From: an uncultured Prevotellaceae bacterium | GTDB lineage: Bacteria; Bacteroidota; Bacteroidia; Bacteroidales; Bacteroidaceae | NCBI GenBank assembly: GCA_902800435.1 | Contig: CADCEQ010000011.1 | Location: 35,191 to 99,190, forward strand | Direction of reading: 5' to 3' | DNA: 64,000 bases | In this document: one piece after another, positions 42,727 through 52,294 of the stretch | How positions within the stretch are numbered: the first letter of the stretch is position 1 | How the letters are laid out: each line of letters starts with the position of its first letter | The notes under the pieces: generated by a model | The model's database searches: none | Seen by the model: the letters and a program-made list of their open reading frames with translations, nothing else | What the model was told of the DNA's origin: nothing | Translations under genes and position numbers: made by a program

Positions 42727-43782
42727 ATGGAAATAGCAAAGATAGGAGAGTTCGGACTCATAGACCGGCTCACCCATGACCTCAAGCCAAAGAACGAATC
42801 GACACACTACGGCATCGGCGACGACTGCGCCGTGCTGTCATACCCCGACCGCGAGGTACTCGTCACCACCGACCTGCTGATGGAGGGCGTGCACTTCGAC
42901 CTCACCTACATCGACCTGCAGCACCTCGGCTACAAGGCCGCAATGGTCAACATCAGCGACGTCTTCGCCATGAACGGCACCCCGCGACAGCTGACCGTCT
43001 CGTTGGCCATCAGCAAGCGCTTCAGCGTCGAGGACATCGAACTGCTCTTCAGCGGCATACGGCTGGCCTGCGAGAAATGGAACGTCGACATCGTCGGCGG
43101 CGATACCACCTCCAGCTACACGGGCCTGGCCATCAGCATTACCTGCATCGGCGAGGCGCGCAAGGAGGACATCGTCTACCGCAACGGCGCCCGCGACACC
43201 GACCTCGTCTGCGTCTCAGGCGACCTCGGCGCCGCCTACATGGGACTGCAGCTCCTGGAGCGCGAGAAAGCCGTCTACTACCAGATGGTGGACGATGCCA
43301 AGAAAAGCGGCAGACAGCTGCCCAACTTCCAGCCCGACTTCAGCGGCAAAGAGTATCTGCTGCAGCGCCAGCTGCAGGCCGAGGCCCGTGGCGACATCAT
43401 CCGGAAGTTGCGCGAGGCGGGTATCCGTCCGACGGCCATGATGGACGTCAGCGACGGCCTCAGCAGCGAGCTGCGGCACATCTGCAAGCAGTCGGGCGTC
43501 GGCTGCCGCATCTTCGAGAAGAACCTGCCCATCGACTACCAGACTGCCGTCATGGCCGAGGAGCTGAACATGAACGTCACCACCTGCGCCCTCAACGGCG
43601 GCGAGGACTACGAACTGGTGTTCGCCGTTCCTATCGGCGACCGCGAGAAAGTCGAAGCCATTGAGGACGTCCACCTCATCGGCTACATTACCGACCAGAA
43701 GTACGGTCACATACTCGTCAGCCGCGACAATCAGGAATTTGAGCTCAAGGCGCAAGGCTGGAACTTTGATGGGAGGAGTTGA
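42727..43782 (+). CDS. thiL: Thiamine-monophosphate kinase ThiL
   Basis: A 351-residue kinase that makes thiamine diphosphate from the monophosphate. N-terminal GEFGLIDRLT and GIGDDCAVL, then VTTDLLMEGVHFDL, GYKAAMVNISDVFAMNGTP, VDIVGGDTTSS, and AMMDVSDGLSSELRHICKQSG. The C-terminal half has NGGEDYELVFAVP. All are ThiL hallmarks. It lies 21 bp after lpxK, and the next gene starts 4 bp after its stop. No thiamine riboswitch is visible nearby. Confidence 0.95.
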   Translation: MEIAKIGEFGLIDRLTHDLKPKNESTHYGIGDDCAVLSYPDREVLVTTDLLMEGVHFDLTYIDLQHLGYKAAMVNISDVFAMNGTPRQLTVSLAISKRFSVEDIELLFSGIRLACEKWNVDIVGGDTTSSYTGLAISITCIGEARKEDIVYRNGARDTDLVCVSGDLGAAYMGLQLLEREKAVYYQMVDDAKKSGRQLPNFQPDFSGKEYLLQRQLQAEARGDIIRKLREAGIRPTAMMDVSDGLSSELRHICKQSGVGCRIFEKNLPIDYQTAVMAEELNMNVTTCALNGGEDYELVFAVPIGDREKVEAIEDVHLIGYITDQKYGHILVSRDNQEFELKAQGWNFDGRS

Positions 43783-43786
43783 GGAG

Positions 43787-44380
43787 ATGAACAGAAGACC
43801 GAAAGTAGCGATTATCGACCCCAATACGCTGGCAGCCGTCGGACTGAAACAGATGCTGCTGAACGTCATGCCCATCATGATGGTCGACACCTTCGGCTCG
43901 TTTGCTGAGCTCGAAGCCAGCCAGCCCGACGACTACTTCCACTACTTCACGGCCATGAACATCGTACTCGAGAACCGTGCTTTCTTCTCAGCCCGCCGGC
44001 AGAAGACCATCGTACTGACGCTTAGCCTCGACACCACCTCGCAACTCAGCGAGTTCCACAGCCTCTGCATCAACGTGCCCGAACAGCAGCTGGTGCGCTC
44101 GCTCCTCATGCTCCAGCAGCATGCACACCCCAGTGGTCACAACCTGCCTCCCATGCCCGATGTGCTGCAGCGAAAGGTGCTCAGCGACCGCGAAATCGAG
44201 GTCATGTCGCTCATCGTCCAGGGGTATATCAACAAGGAGATAGCCGACCGGCTCAACATCGGCCTCTCAACGGTCATTACCCATCGGAAGAACATCATGG
44301 ACAAGCTCGGCTTCAAGTCGGTCTCGGCACTTACCATCTATGCCGTCATGCACGGCTACGTAGATATCAACAAGATTTAG
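43787..44380 (+). CDS. LuxR-type regulator with degenerate receiver domain
   Basis: A 197-residue protein; ATG 43787 is preceded by GGAGTTGAGGAG. The N terminus has a receiver-like start (PKVAIIDPNTLAAVGLKQML), but the place where a phosphorylated Asp is expected reads YFTAMNIVLENRAFF, so phosphorylation is doubtful. The C-terminal 66 residues are a clear LuxR/FixJ helix-turn-helix (LSDREIEVMSLIVQGYINKEIADRLNIGLSTVITHRKNI). This closely matches the end of the convergent hemerythrin-regulator, and the two genes overlap by 4 bp tail to tail. An orphan regulator with a non-phosphorylation signal is likely; targets are unknown. Confidence 0.82.
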   Translation: MNRRPKVAIIDPNTLAAVGLKQMLLNVMPIMMVDTFGSFAELEASQPDDYFHYFTAMNIVLENRAFFSARRQKTIVLTLSLDTTSQLSEFHSLCINVPEQQLVRSLLMLQQHAHPSGHNLPPMPDVLQRKVLSDREIEVMSLIVQGYINKEIADRLNIGLSTVITHRKNIMDKLGFKSVSALTIYAVMHGYVDINKI

Positions 44381-45333
44381 AGCTTAACAGAAGAAATATC
44401 CACCAATCCATTGATAATAGCATAGATAGTCAGGCCCGCAGGTGAATGTATCTGAAGCTTACGGGCTATATTGCGTCTATGCGTAATAACGGTATTGACG
44501 GATATAAAGAGGTGGTCGGCAATCTCTTTGTTCGACATGCCTTGCACCAGACTCACAATCACTTCCTTCTCACGATCCGAGAGCGCGTCGGCGTTCTGGG
44601 AGGCGCCGATGACCATGCCGCTAATGTTGCGGGCAACGTCGTTCTGGCGCGACAGCTGCTCGAGGCGACGGATGGCGGGCACGAAGATGCGGTCCTCGAC
44701 CATAGCGTGCTGGCGCAGCCACTCCTCGTTGTCGTAGATGTCGTGAAGTGTGGCTGTCAGCTTGTTGTTATGGAGTCCGTCCTGCGGCAGGTACTTGATA
44801 ATGAGCAGCTTGAGTTCGCGCAGCTTCTTGTCGGCCTCCTTGTGATGCTTCGAGAATGTCTCGATGCTATATTCGGTTGGCGTCTTCCCATCGAGCAATT
44901 GCTGGACGTATGGGAAGAGCGTACGTTGTTCATAGGTCATGTGCCGGCGTATCTCGTGGGCGTATTCGTCATAGAAGCGCAGGATGAGCTGAGCCAGCGA
45001 GTCTGACGGACTGAGGCTCTCCTCAAGTTCTTTGCGGATGAAGGGAAGCTGGAAGTCAAGATAGTACTTGTGGCTGGCGTCAAGATAGTGCACCAACGTG
45101 CGCACGTCTAACTGTCCGTCGTTTTCGAATTCGCCATACCCATTGATGGTGAAGTTGACAACAGCCAGGAATGTATACGTGTCGACCCCATTGTCGTCGC
45201 AGGTCTCGCGAACGGTCTTGTCGCCGAAGCCGAGCGAGATGCCAAAGCTGCCAAGAGCCTGCAGCAGGTCATAGTTGTCGCGTATGAGGGTGATCATCTT
45301 GTCGTCGGCCTCGTATTGTTTCTGATTCTTCAT
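44377..45333 (-). CDS. Hemerythrin-like domain fused to LuxR-type helix-turn-helix
   Basis: A 318-residue regulator. Residues ~1-230 are helical with the spaced His/Glu pattern of a di-iron hemerythrin/YtfE-like bundle: HYLDASHKYYLDFQL, YAHEIRRHMTYEQRTLFPYV, SKHHKEADKKL, and LRQHAMVEDRIFVPAI. A LuxR helix-turn-helix fills 251-318 (LSDREKEVIVSLVQGMSNKEIADHLFISVNTVITHRRNI). Such a di-iron centre can sense oxygen, nitric oxide or iron state; here it is joined directly to DNA-binding. It is divergent from the iron-related porin/imelysin locus (156 bp away) and convergent with a second LuxR regulator. Control of the iron locus is plausible but unproven. Its -7 box is TAATTTTG near 45362. Confidence 0.8.
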   Translation of the reverse strand: MKNQKQYEADDKMITLIRDNYDLLQALGSFGISLGFGDKTVRETCDDNGVDTYTFLAVVNFTINGYGEFENDGQLDVRTLVHYLDASHKYYLDFQLPFIRKELEESLSPSDSLAQLILRFYDEYAHEIRRHMTYEQRTLFPYVQQLLDGKTPTEYSIETFSKHHKEADKKLRELKLLIIKYLPQDGLHNNKLTATLHDIYDNEEWLRQHAMVEDRIFVPAIRRLEQLSRQNDVARNISGMVIGASQNADALSDREKEVIVSLVQGMSNKEIADHLFISVNTVITHRRNIARKLQIHSPAGLTIYAIINGLVDISSVKL

Positions 45334-45489
45334 ACCTATTACTAATTATCGGGTGCAAAATTACTGATTTCCCGTGACATACGCAATAATCAAAAGTAGG
45401 TATTTTCAAGCGAAATCATCGTTTTTAGGTATTGCATAACAAAAAAAGTCTACATACCTTTGCACTCGATTTTCAGAAAAAAGACAAAT

Positions 45490-46782
45490 ATGAATAAGTT
45501 GTATGTACTACTCGCCATGCTGGACATGGCAACGGCAACACTGGCACAAGAGAGTGCCGCCGACAGCGTCTTGCAGCACTCAAACGGCAGGCGCCTGTCA
45601 GTTGGAGGCTACGGCGAAATCAATTTCAGCCGCAATTTCTATAGCGACCACGTAAGCCGCTATTCGCAACCTGAAGAGCACAAGGATGACCCTTCTCACG
45701 GGCGTTTCGACATTCCCCACGCCGTTATCTACTTAGGCTACGACTTCGGTCAGGGCTGGACATTCGGTACTGAGATTGAGTTCGAACACGGCGGCAACGG
45801 CTTGGCCTACGAGAAGGAAGACGAGGAAGGCGGTGAATGGGAACAGGAGGTTGAAAAAGGCGGCGAGGTGGAGTTGGAGCAGTTCTGGCTGCAGAAGTCG
45901 TTCTCCAAAGCCCTAAACCTGCGCGTAGGCCACATCGTGGTGCCTGTGGGTTTGAACAATGCCCACCACGAGCCACTAAACTACTTTACCGTCTACCGTC
46001 CGGAAGGCGAGAACACCATCATGCCCTCGACGTGGCACCAGACGGGCGTCTCGCTTTGGGGCCGTTCGGGCGACTTCCGCTACGAGGCACAATTCGTGGC
46101 CGGACTGAACGCCGACAACTTCACCAACGTCAATTGGATCAAAAATGGGCCGAAGTCGCCCTTAGAGTTCGACGTGGCCAACAAGTACGGCGTGGCCCTG
46201 CGATTGGACAACTACACGTTACCTGGGCTGCGTATCGGTCTGAGCGGCTACTATGGACACTCGATAGGCAACAGCTATCCGAACAATGCCGCCGGGGTGG
46301 ATGCTGAGTACAAGGGACAGGTCGTGATTGGCGCCTTCGACTTCACCTACAAGGGCCACAACTGGATTGTCCGCGGACAGGCTGACTACGGCTACCTCGG
46401 CGATGCCGCCCAGCTGAAGTACGTCTACAACCGTCTCAACTCCAAGTCGCCCTACAAGCACTCGGCCTTTGTCTCGAAAAACGCTTATGCCGTGGGTATC
46501 GAGGCTGGCTACGACGTGTTCTCGCAGATCAAGAGCCTGCGCGACCGTCAGAAGCAGCTCTACGTCTTCGGCCGTTACGAGGCATACAATCCGTATGCCA
46601 GCCAGACCAAGGGCACCGCCTACAACTACACGGACGTCAAGCGGATGGCCTTTGGTGTGAACTACCACCCCATCAAGCAGATAGCCGTCAAGGCTGAGTA
46701 CTCCACGCGCCTGCTGAAGACAATCTACAACGACGAGCCGTCGGTAAACGTCAGCGTAGCCTACGAAGGCTTCTTTAAGTAA
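45490..46782 (+). CDS. Outer-membrane porin, phosphate-selective porin O/P-like
   Basis: A 430-residue barrel; start at MNKLYVLLAMLDMATATLAQ (45490), a signal peptide, about 30 bp behind TACCTTTG. The body has SVGGYGEINFSRNFY, a strongly acidic loop (YEKEDEEGGEWEQEVEKGGEVELEQ), RVGHIVVPVGLNNAHHEPLNYFTVYRPEGENTIMPSTWHQTG, and ends in VNVSVAYEGFFK. This is the OprO/P-like porin group of Bacteroidetes. With imelysin and the di-heme protein behind it, it resembles iron-acquisition loci. The acidic loop could attract cations. Ion preference is not shown by the sequence. Confidence 0.82.
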   Translation: MNKLYVLLAMLDMATATLAQESAADSVLQHSNGRRLSVGGYGEINFSRNFYSDHVSRYSQPEEHKDDPSHGRFDIPHAVIYLGYDFGQGWTFGTEIEFEHGGNGLAYEKEDEEGGEWEQEVEKGGEVELEQFWLQKSFSKALNLRVGHIVVPVGLNNAHHEPLNYFTVYRPEGENTIMPSTWHQTGVSLWGRSGDFRYEAQFVAGLNADNFTNVNWIKNGPKSPLEFDVANKYGVALRLDNYTLPGLRIGLSGYYGHSIGNSYPNNAAGVDAEYKGQVVIGAFDFTYKGHNWIVRGQADYGYLGDAAQLKYVYNRLNSKSPYKHSAFVSKNAYAVGIEAGYDVFSQIKSLRDRQKQLYVFGRYEAYNPYASQTKGTAYNYTDVKRMAFGVNYHPIKQIAVKAEYSTRLLKTIYNDEPSVNVSVAYEGFFK

Positions 46783-46815
46783 GAAACAATTAAGTAATAA
46801 ATATAATAAGGTATT

Positions 46816-48144
46816 ATGAGAAAGTTTTTCTATCTGCCGGCTGCCATCCTCCTGGGGGCGCTGACACTCGCATCGTGCAGCAGCGACGATGACAAAGACG
46901 AGAACACAACTGAGTTTAACATCGTAACCGTAGCACCCGTGGTCGATAACGACAACTATGCCGCAAACACCACGGAGGCCAGCTACAAGAGCAAGGTGTT
47001 TGGCAATACGGCCATCGACGCTTGCGGCGTTCTGGTCAGCGAACTGACGAAGGCCAACACAACCATCGCCACGTCGAAACTGACCGAAGCCCAGGAAGCC
47101 TACCTGCGCAAGGTGCTCGAAAATCTGGTATCGAACGTCATCGTGCCCACCTACACCAAGCTGGCCGACGACGTAGAGGACCTTGAGAAGACGCTCAACG
47201 GACTGACCGTACAAACCATTACCCAGGCACAGATTGACAAGGCCTGCGCCGACTTCAAGGACGCCCGCATGAACTGGGAGCGCTCGGAGGCCTTCCTCGG
47301 CGGCGCAGCCTCCGACTTCAGCATCGACCCCACCATCGACTCATGGCCCCTTGACCGCGCCGAGTTGCTCGACTACTTCAAGGGCGGCATGACGGCTGAG
47401 ATTGAGGACGAGTCGACCATCCTCGGCTTCCACGCCTTGGAGTTCATTCTTTTCCGCAACGGCCAGAACCGCAAGGTCAGCGAGTTGCAGGGCAACGACA
47501 CCTACACGAACTTTGAGAGCATCAGCGGCGCCGACGAGCTGAAGTACGCCCAGCAGGTATGCCGTCTGCTGAAGGAGCGCTGCTTCCAGCTGCAGGTGGC
47601 CTGGGAGGGCGAGAAGAACCAGAACCGCGCCAGCGTGGTAAAGGCTGCCGGACTGGGCTATCAGACGGAGAACGGACTGAGCTACGGTGACAATCTGACA
47701 CGTGCCGGCATCAGCGGTTCGAAGAGCACCTTCCCCACCCTGCAAGCTGCCATCGCCCAGATTCTGAGCAACGACGAGGGCTCGTGCGTAGCCATAGGCA
47801 ACGAGGTTGGTACGGCCAAGATAGCCAACCCCTTCTCGGCAGGTGACATCGCCTACGTGGAGTCGCCCTACAGCTACAACTCCATCGCCGACTTCCGCGA
47901 CAACATCCGTTCCATCCGCAACGTGTGGCTCGGCTCTACCGACAAGACGGCCAACCAATACTCCTTCCACACGTTCTTTGCCAGCGTCGGCAAGGCCAAC
48001 GTTAACGCTGCCGTCGAGGGTGCCTATGTGGCAAGTATTGCCGGCATCTCGAACATGCCGTCGCCCTTCGTGAAGTACTGCGGAGTGGTGTGGGGCAAGA
48101 ACTTCGACGACCCCGAAAACTGGGAATCTACATCTGAAGAATAA
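46816..48144 (+). CDS. Imelysin-family (M75-like) lipoprotein
   Basis: A 442-residue lipoprotein (lipobox LTLASC). It is a helical, IrpA/imelysin-type protein: GFHALEFILF at 204-213 is the GxHxxE motif (His206, Glu209), preceded by NWERSEAFLGGAASDFSIDPTIDSWPLD. A second helical bundle starts near 290 (AGISGSKSTFPTLQAAIAQIL). The family is tied to periplasmic iron uptake. It stands between the porin (33 bp upstream) and a di-heme oxidoreductase (12 bp downstream), the usual order in Bacteroidetes. Confidence 0.92.
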   Translation: MRKFFYLPAAILLGALTLASCSSDDDKDENTTEFNIVTVAPVVDNDNYAANTTEASYKSKVFGNTAIDACGVLVSELTKANTTIATSKLTEAQEAYLRKVLENLVSNVIVPTYTKLADDVEDLEKTLNGLTVQTITQAQIDKACADFKDARMNWERSEAFLGGAASDFSIDPTIDSWPLDRAELLDYFKGGMTAEIEDESTILGFHALEFILFRNGQNRKVSELQGNDTYTNFESISGADELKYAQQVCRLLKERCFQLQVAWEGEKNQNRASVVKAAGLGYQTENGLSYGDNLTRAGISGSKSTFPTLQAAIAQILSNDEGSCVAIGNEVGTAKIANPFSAGDIAYVESPYSYNSIADFRDNIRSIRNVWLGSTDKTANQYSFHTFFASVGKANVNAAVEGAYVASIAGISNMPSPFVKYCGVVWGKNFDDPENWESTSEE

Positions 48145-48156
48145 CAAATATTTACT

Positions 48157-49911
48157 ATGATGAACAAACTATCACGACTATCCATCGTGACCATGCTGGC
48201 AGCTCCTTTGCTGTCAGCATGTTCTGATGATGATGAGAACAAGCAAGACCTCGGCGGACTGACCCCCGCAGAGGAAGTGTTCGGCAAGGCCAACGACGTA
48301 TTTACCGCCGACGAGTGGTTTCCCGGCGGACAGTTGGGCACAACCGAGAATGCCAGCTACTCAGCCCCCGCTCCCGCCGTCAGCAACGTCGCAGGCATGG
48401 AGGAGGACTTCAATACGGGCGAGGACTTCTTCGAGCATCTCTACACCTTCGAGCAGGCTCCGCGCAAGGGCCTGGGACCGGCTTGGGTACGCAACTCCTG
48501 CATCGCCTGCCACCCGGCCTACGGTCACGGCAAGCGCCAGACGGAATACCGCGCCAACACGATTGGCAACGGTTACCTGCTGGTTATCTACCACCCCGAC
48601 AACAACGCCTACATCAGCGAGGTGACGGGCATGCCCCAGACGCAGGCCATGACGCCCTTCAAGGCTCCTATCGACGAAAAACAGATCATGATAGAGTGGA
48701 AGGATGTCAACGAAATGGAGAGCGGACTCTCGATGACATTCCCCGACGGCGAGAAGTATGCACTCATCTACCCCGAAGTGCGCATTCCGCAGTCGGCCTT
48801 CAACACCAATCCGAAGCCCGAGAACTACGACGTGCGCCTGGAGTCGACCATCGGCGTCTACGGCACAGGACTCTTGGATGCTATCGACGACGAGGAAATT
48901 GAGCGCCAATGGGCTGCCGAGGCTCCTTATGTCGAGCTGAACCCCGCCATGTGGGACAAGGAAGCCAACACATTCAAGGCCTCGGCCTACTACTCGGCAC
49001 CCTACAACGACACGGGCAGCTTCCGTGGTAGCCACGGTCCGCTGAAGCGCTTCACCTATGCCATGACGCGCGGCTCGCTACAAGACGGCGCCGGCGCCAA
49101 CGCCATCTGGAACATCACCAACGTCACCCGTTCCGACCGCCATTGGCTCTACTCCACGCCCGCCTGGGCAAAAGCTCAGAGCGAGGACCAGGAGGTCATC
49201 AGCTACATCAAGGAGCACGGTGCCTCGGAGGCCAGCATCCTGCACCCCTACTATGCCGACGGAACCAGCGAGGGCATCAGCCAGCGCATCAACGAGATCC
49301 TGAGCTGCTCGTCAATCGCCAAGAAGGAGACCTTCGACACCTATCTTTATAAGGGAGCGCCCTACAACGGCAAGGACGAGATGAGCGACCGTCAGTACTA
49401 CCAGTTCATGGTATGGCATCGCGGACTGGCCGTCCCGGCTGCCCGCAACCTCAGCAACGCCGACGTAAAGCGCGGCAAGCAGCTGTTCACGGAGATTGGC
49501 TGCGCCCAATGCCATCGTCCGTCGTGGAAAACCGGTCAGGACAATATGTGGGTCGACGCCAGCACCAAGGCCTATGCCCAGAGCATCGGCAAAGACGCCT
49601 CGCAGATGCTGCCCAAGTTCCCCAACCAAACCATCTGGCCATATACCGACATGGTGCAGCATCGACTCTTCATGGTCAACGACATCCGTACCGGCTGGTG
49701 CCGCACCACCCCGCTTTGGGGCCGCGGCCTGAGCCGTCAGCTGACGGGTGCCGACGACCGTCTGCACGACTGCCGTGCACGTACTGTTGTCGAGGCCATC
49801 ATGTGGCACGGCTACTCGAAGAAGTCCGATGGCTATCGGGCTACTGAGAAGTTCTATAACCTGCCGAAGGCCGACCGCGACGCCATCGTCAAGTTTATTG
49901 AAAGCATCTGA
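48157..49911 (+). CDS. Di-heme oxidoreductase (DUF1111), peroxidase-like lipoprotein
   Basis: A 584-residue exported protein with lipobox LLSAC. Two c-type heme motifs: CIACH (115-119, in NSCIACHPAYGHG) and CAQCH (449-453, in IGCAQCHRPSW). The order matches the DUF1111 di-heme thiol oxidoreductase/putative peroxidase family found with imelysins. It needs a cytochrome c maturation system; the next gene looks like a remnant of one. The stop overlaps the start of that gene (TGATG). Likely role: redox chemistry on iron or its ligands in the periplasm (inference). Confidence 0.92.
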   Translation: MMNKLSRLSIVTMLAAPLLSACSDDDENKQDLGGLTPAEEVFGKANDVFTADEWFPGGQLGTTENASYSAPAPAVSNVAGMEEDFNTGEDFFEHLYTFEQAPRKGLGPAWVRNSCIACHPAYGHGKRQTEYRANTIGNGYLLVIYHPDNNAYISEVTGMPQTQAMTPFKAPIDEKQIMIEWKDVNEMESGLSMTFPDGEKYALIYPEVRIPQSAFNTNPKPENYDVRLESTIGVYGTGLLDAIDDEEIERQWAAEAPYVELNPAMWDKEANTFKASAYYSAPYNDTGSFRGSHGPLKRFTYAMTRGSLQDGAGANAIWNITNVTRSDRHWLYSTPAWAKAQSEDQEVISYIKEHGASEASILHPYYADGTSEGISQRINEILSCSSIAKKETFDTYLYKGAPYNGKDEMSDRQYYQFMVWHRGLAVPAARNLSNADVKRGKQLFTEIGCAQCHRPSWKTGQDNMWVDASTKAYAQSIGKDASQMLPKFPNQTIWPYTDMVQHRLFMVNDIRTGWCRTTPLWGRGLSRQLTGADDRLHDCRARTVVEAIMWHGYSKKSDGYRATEKFYNLPKADRDAIVKFIESI

Positions 49912-50420
49912 TGAACACCATACCACAAGCGCAAGCCGCCCATTTCTGCCGGCTGTTCATCAGCGACGAGACAGGCATCTATCCGCTGGGCTATCATGCC
50001 CGGCGGATTCTTACGCCTAACGACAGTCTGACGGTCGAACAGCAGTTTACCTCTTTCGTTTTCTATCAGGATAACTGGCAGTCGTTGCGGCTCTTCCCTC
50101 ATCGTGAGCAGAACGGCAACGTCATCTGGTATGCTCCGGCCGACGCGTTACCCGACGCGCTCGGCCAGGAGCACCAGAAGTACATCCGCGAGGTTTTCCC
50201 ACGCCTGCAACAGGAGATGGAGGCTGAGAACTGGCCTGCCGTCGATGCCTATATCGACAAAATGATGGAGTACCAATGTACGTTCTCCAACCCCCAAAAT
50301 GAGAGTACGCCGACCATCTCGATGACAGCCGGCGTACTCGTTCTTTTCGTTTGTATTTTCCTTCTTCCGCTAATTAAGCGCTTTACTTGGCGTAAGCTAC
50401 GCTACGGGTCTCGCGGATAA
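49911..50420 (+). CDS. Probable remnant of a ResB/CcsA-type cytochrome c biogenesis protein
   Basis: 169 residues, no signal peptide. Its core ([23 protein letters not shown] ... [18 protein letters not shown]) resembles the periplasmic part of large Bacteroidetes CcsA/ResB fusions, which read like 'GR..PL.T.A...L...L...Q...G..FYPD.W'. One span follows ([14 protein letters not shown]) and then the frame runs 38 bp into the convergent rny gene. An intact family member has 700-1000 residues, so this is a severe truncation. A hairpin terminator (50303-50339) lies inside the frame, as if the 3' part were replaced. It may still be translated by coupling to the di-heme gene. The family call rests on my recall, without search. 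Confidence 0.45.
   Translation: MNTIPQAQAAHFCRLFISDETGIYPLGYHARRILTPNDSLTVEQQFTSFVFYQDNWQSLRLFPHREQNGNVIWYAPADALPDALGQEHQKYIREVFPRLQQEMEAENWPAVDAYIDKMMEYQCTFSNPQNESTPTISMTAGVLVLFVCIFLLPLIKRFTWRKLRYGSRG
50303..50339. terminator. Bidirectional terminator between convergent genes
   Basis: GAGTACGCCG (50303-50312) pairs with CGGCGTACTC (50330-50339), followed on the plus strand by GTTCTTTTCGTTT and on the minus strand by TCATTTT. It lies inside the last third of the truncated frame and 44 bp past the rny stop. Confidence 0.6.
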
Positions 50421-51915
50421 CGGTAATCTTTACCTGTCCGGGATAGGTCATCTCGTTCTGAATCTTCGAGGCAATCTGTCCGCTGAGGGCTTCGGTCTCG
50501 GCATCCGACATCTTGTCGGCACCAACGATGACGCGCAGCTCACGGCCAGCCTGAATGGCGTAGGTCTTGGTGACGCCGGGATAGCTCATGGCGATGGCCT
50601 CAAGGTCGTTCAGACGCTTGATGTAAGCCTCGACGATTTCGCGGCGGGCACCAGGACGGGCACCGCTGATGGCGTCGCACACCTGTACGATGGGAGCCAG
50701 CAACGTCTGCATCTCCATCTCGTCGTGGTGGGCGCCGATGGCATTGCAGATGTCGGGCTTCTCCTTGAACTGCTCAGCCAGCTTGGCACCATAGAGTGCG
50801 TGGGGCATCTCGCTCTCCTCGTCGGGCACCTTGCCAATGTCGTGCAGCAGTCCGGCGCGCTTGGCCTTCTTCGGGTTCAGTCCCAGCTCGGCAGCCATCA
50901 CGGCACAGAGGTTAGCCGTCTCGCGGGCGTGCTGCAGCAGGTTCTGACCGTAGCTGGAGCGGTATTTCATCTTACCGATGATGCGGATGAGTTCGGGGTG
51001 CAGACCGTGGATACCGAGGTCGATGGCCGTGCGCTTGCCGGTTTCGATAATCTCGTTGTCAAGCTGCTTCTTCACTTTGGTAACAACCTCCTCGATGCGG
51101 GCGGGGTGGATACGGCCGTCGCTGACCAGCTGGTGCAGGGCCAGGCGGCAGGTCTCGCGGCGAACGGGGTCGAAGCCGCTGATGACGATGGCCTCGGGCG
51201 TGTCGTCGACGACAATTTCAACGCCGCAGGCAGCCTCCAGGGCGCGGATGTTACGACCTTCACGACCGATGACGCGACCTTTCACGTCGTCGTTCTCGAT
51301 GTGGAATACCGAGACAGAGTTCTCGACGGCAGTCTCAGTAGCCACGCGCTGAATGGTCTGAATCACGATTTTCTTGGCCTGGGCATTGGCATTGAGTTTG
51401 GCCTCGTCCATAATCTCGTTGATGTAGGCCTGGGCGTCGGTACGGGCTTCGTCCTTCAGGCTTTCCACCAGTCGGTTGCGGGCCTCCTCGGCGCTCAGTC
51501 CCGAGAGTTCCTCGAGCTTCTCGCGCTCCTTCAGCTGCATCTTCTCCAGCTCGTCCTGCTTGACTGAGAGCAGCTTCTTCTCGTTGTCGATGCGCTGCTG
51601 CTGGTTGTCGAGGTCGTTCTTGCGGCGGCCCAGTTCCTCCTGGCGCTGGTTGAGCGAGATCTCGCGCTGCTTCAGCTTGTTCTCGCTCTGCTGGAAGTGC
51701 TGGTTGCGCTGCTGCACCTCCTTCTCGAGTTCACTCTTCTTGTTCAGGAACTTCTCCTTCACCTCGAGCAGCTTCTTCTCCTTGATTACTTCGGCCTCCT
51801 TCCCGGCAGCCTCAACCATTTCGTTGTATTTTCCCTTAAGTACATAACGGAAAATCATGTATCCGCAAACACCACCCACAATCAGGGCGGCTACGGCAAC
51901 AATTACATAAACCAT
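50383..51915 (-). CDS. rny: Ribonuclease Y
   Basis: A 510-residue membrane-anchored endoribonuclease that starts mRNA decay. The N-terminal span ([19 protein letters not shown]) is followed by a long Glu/Lys/Gln-rich coiled coil to about 195. The KH domain has [27 protein letters not shown]. The HD domain metal pair is His358-Asp359 ([22 protein letters not shown]). Length and order are standard. It converges on the truncated cytochrome-biogenesis frame and follows zapA by 42 bp. Confidence 0.97.
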   Translation of the reverse strand: MVYVIVAVAALIVGGVCGYMIFRYVLKGKYNEMVEAAGKEAEVIKEKKLLEVKEKFLNKKSELEKEVQQRNQHFQQSENKLKQREISLNQRQEELGRRKNDLDNQQQRIDNEKKLLSVKQDELEKMQLKEREKLEELSGLSAEEARNRLVESLKDEARTDAQAYINEIMDEAKLNANAQAKKIVIQTIQRVATETAVENSVSVFHIENDDVKGRVIGREGRNIRALEAACGVEIVVDDTPEAIVISGFDPVRRETCRLALHQLVSDGRIHPARIEEVVTKVKKQLDNEIIETGKRTAIDLGIHGLHPELIRIIGKMKYRSSYGQNLLQHARETANLCAVMAAELGLNPKKAKRAGLLHDIGKVPDEESEMPHALYGAKLAEQFKEKPDICNAIGAHHDEMEMQTLLAPIVQVCDAISGARPGARREIVEAYIKRLNDLEAIAMSYPGVTKTYAIQAGRELRVIVGADKMSDAETEALSGQIASKIQNEMTYPGQVKITVIRETRSVAYAK

Positions 51916-51957
51916 AATTAAATCTATAATAAAGTTAATACTCTCTCACTGTGGTCT

Positions 51958-52257
51958 TCACTTCAGCGCACTTTCAATTTCAGAAGTCAGACGCGAGAGA
52001 ATATCATTATAGGGCGTGGTGTCGTTCTTGCCATGCTCACGCTGATACATCAAGGCGATGTCGATGAGCGACATCAGCGCTATGGTGTGGTCACTCTTCC
52101 GCCCCTTGTATGCACGCGCATACGCATTGTAGCGGTCGGTGATCAGCTTGGCGGCTGCACGGTAGTACGCCTCGTCGTCGCGGTTAACGGTAACCTCGAT
52201 TTCCTCGTCGTAGACATGCAACCTGATATGTAGTTTCTCTTTGTTTACTTCTGCCAT
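51958..52257 (-). CDS. zapA: Cell division protein ZapA
   Basis: A 99-residue FtsZ-ring stabiliser: KLHIRLHVYDEEIEVTVNRDDEAYYRAAAKLITDRYNAY in the N-terminal head, then a helical tail (DHTIALMSLIDIALMYQREHG) for dimer and tetramer contacts. It lies between the ZapB-like gene (37 bp upstream) and rny, an order common in Bacteroidetes. Confidence 0.88.
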   Translation of the reverse strand: MAEVNKEKLHIRLHVYDEEIEVTVNRDDEAYYRAAAKLITDRYNAYARAYKGRKSDHTIALMSLIDIALMYQREHGKNDTTPYNDILSRLTSEIESALK

Positions 52258-52294
52258 TGTCGTCGGCTTTTAGCTTTTTACTGGGCTGACGGAC

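Noticed and set aside
51916..51957. 6S RNA near zapA
   Set aside because: The zapA-rny gap is only 42 bp, too short for a 6S RNA.
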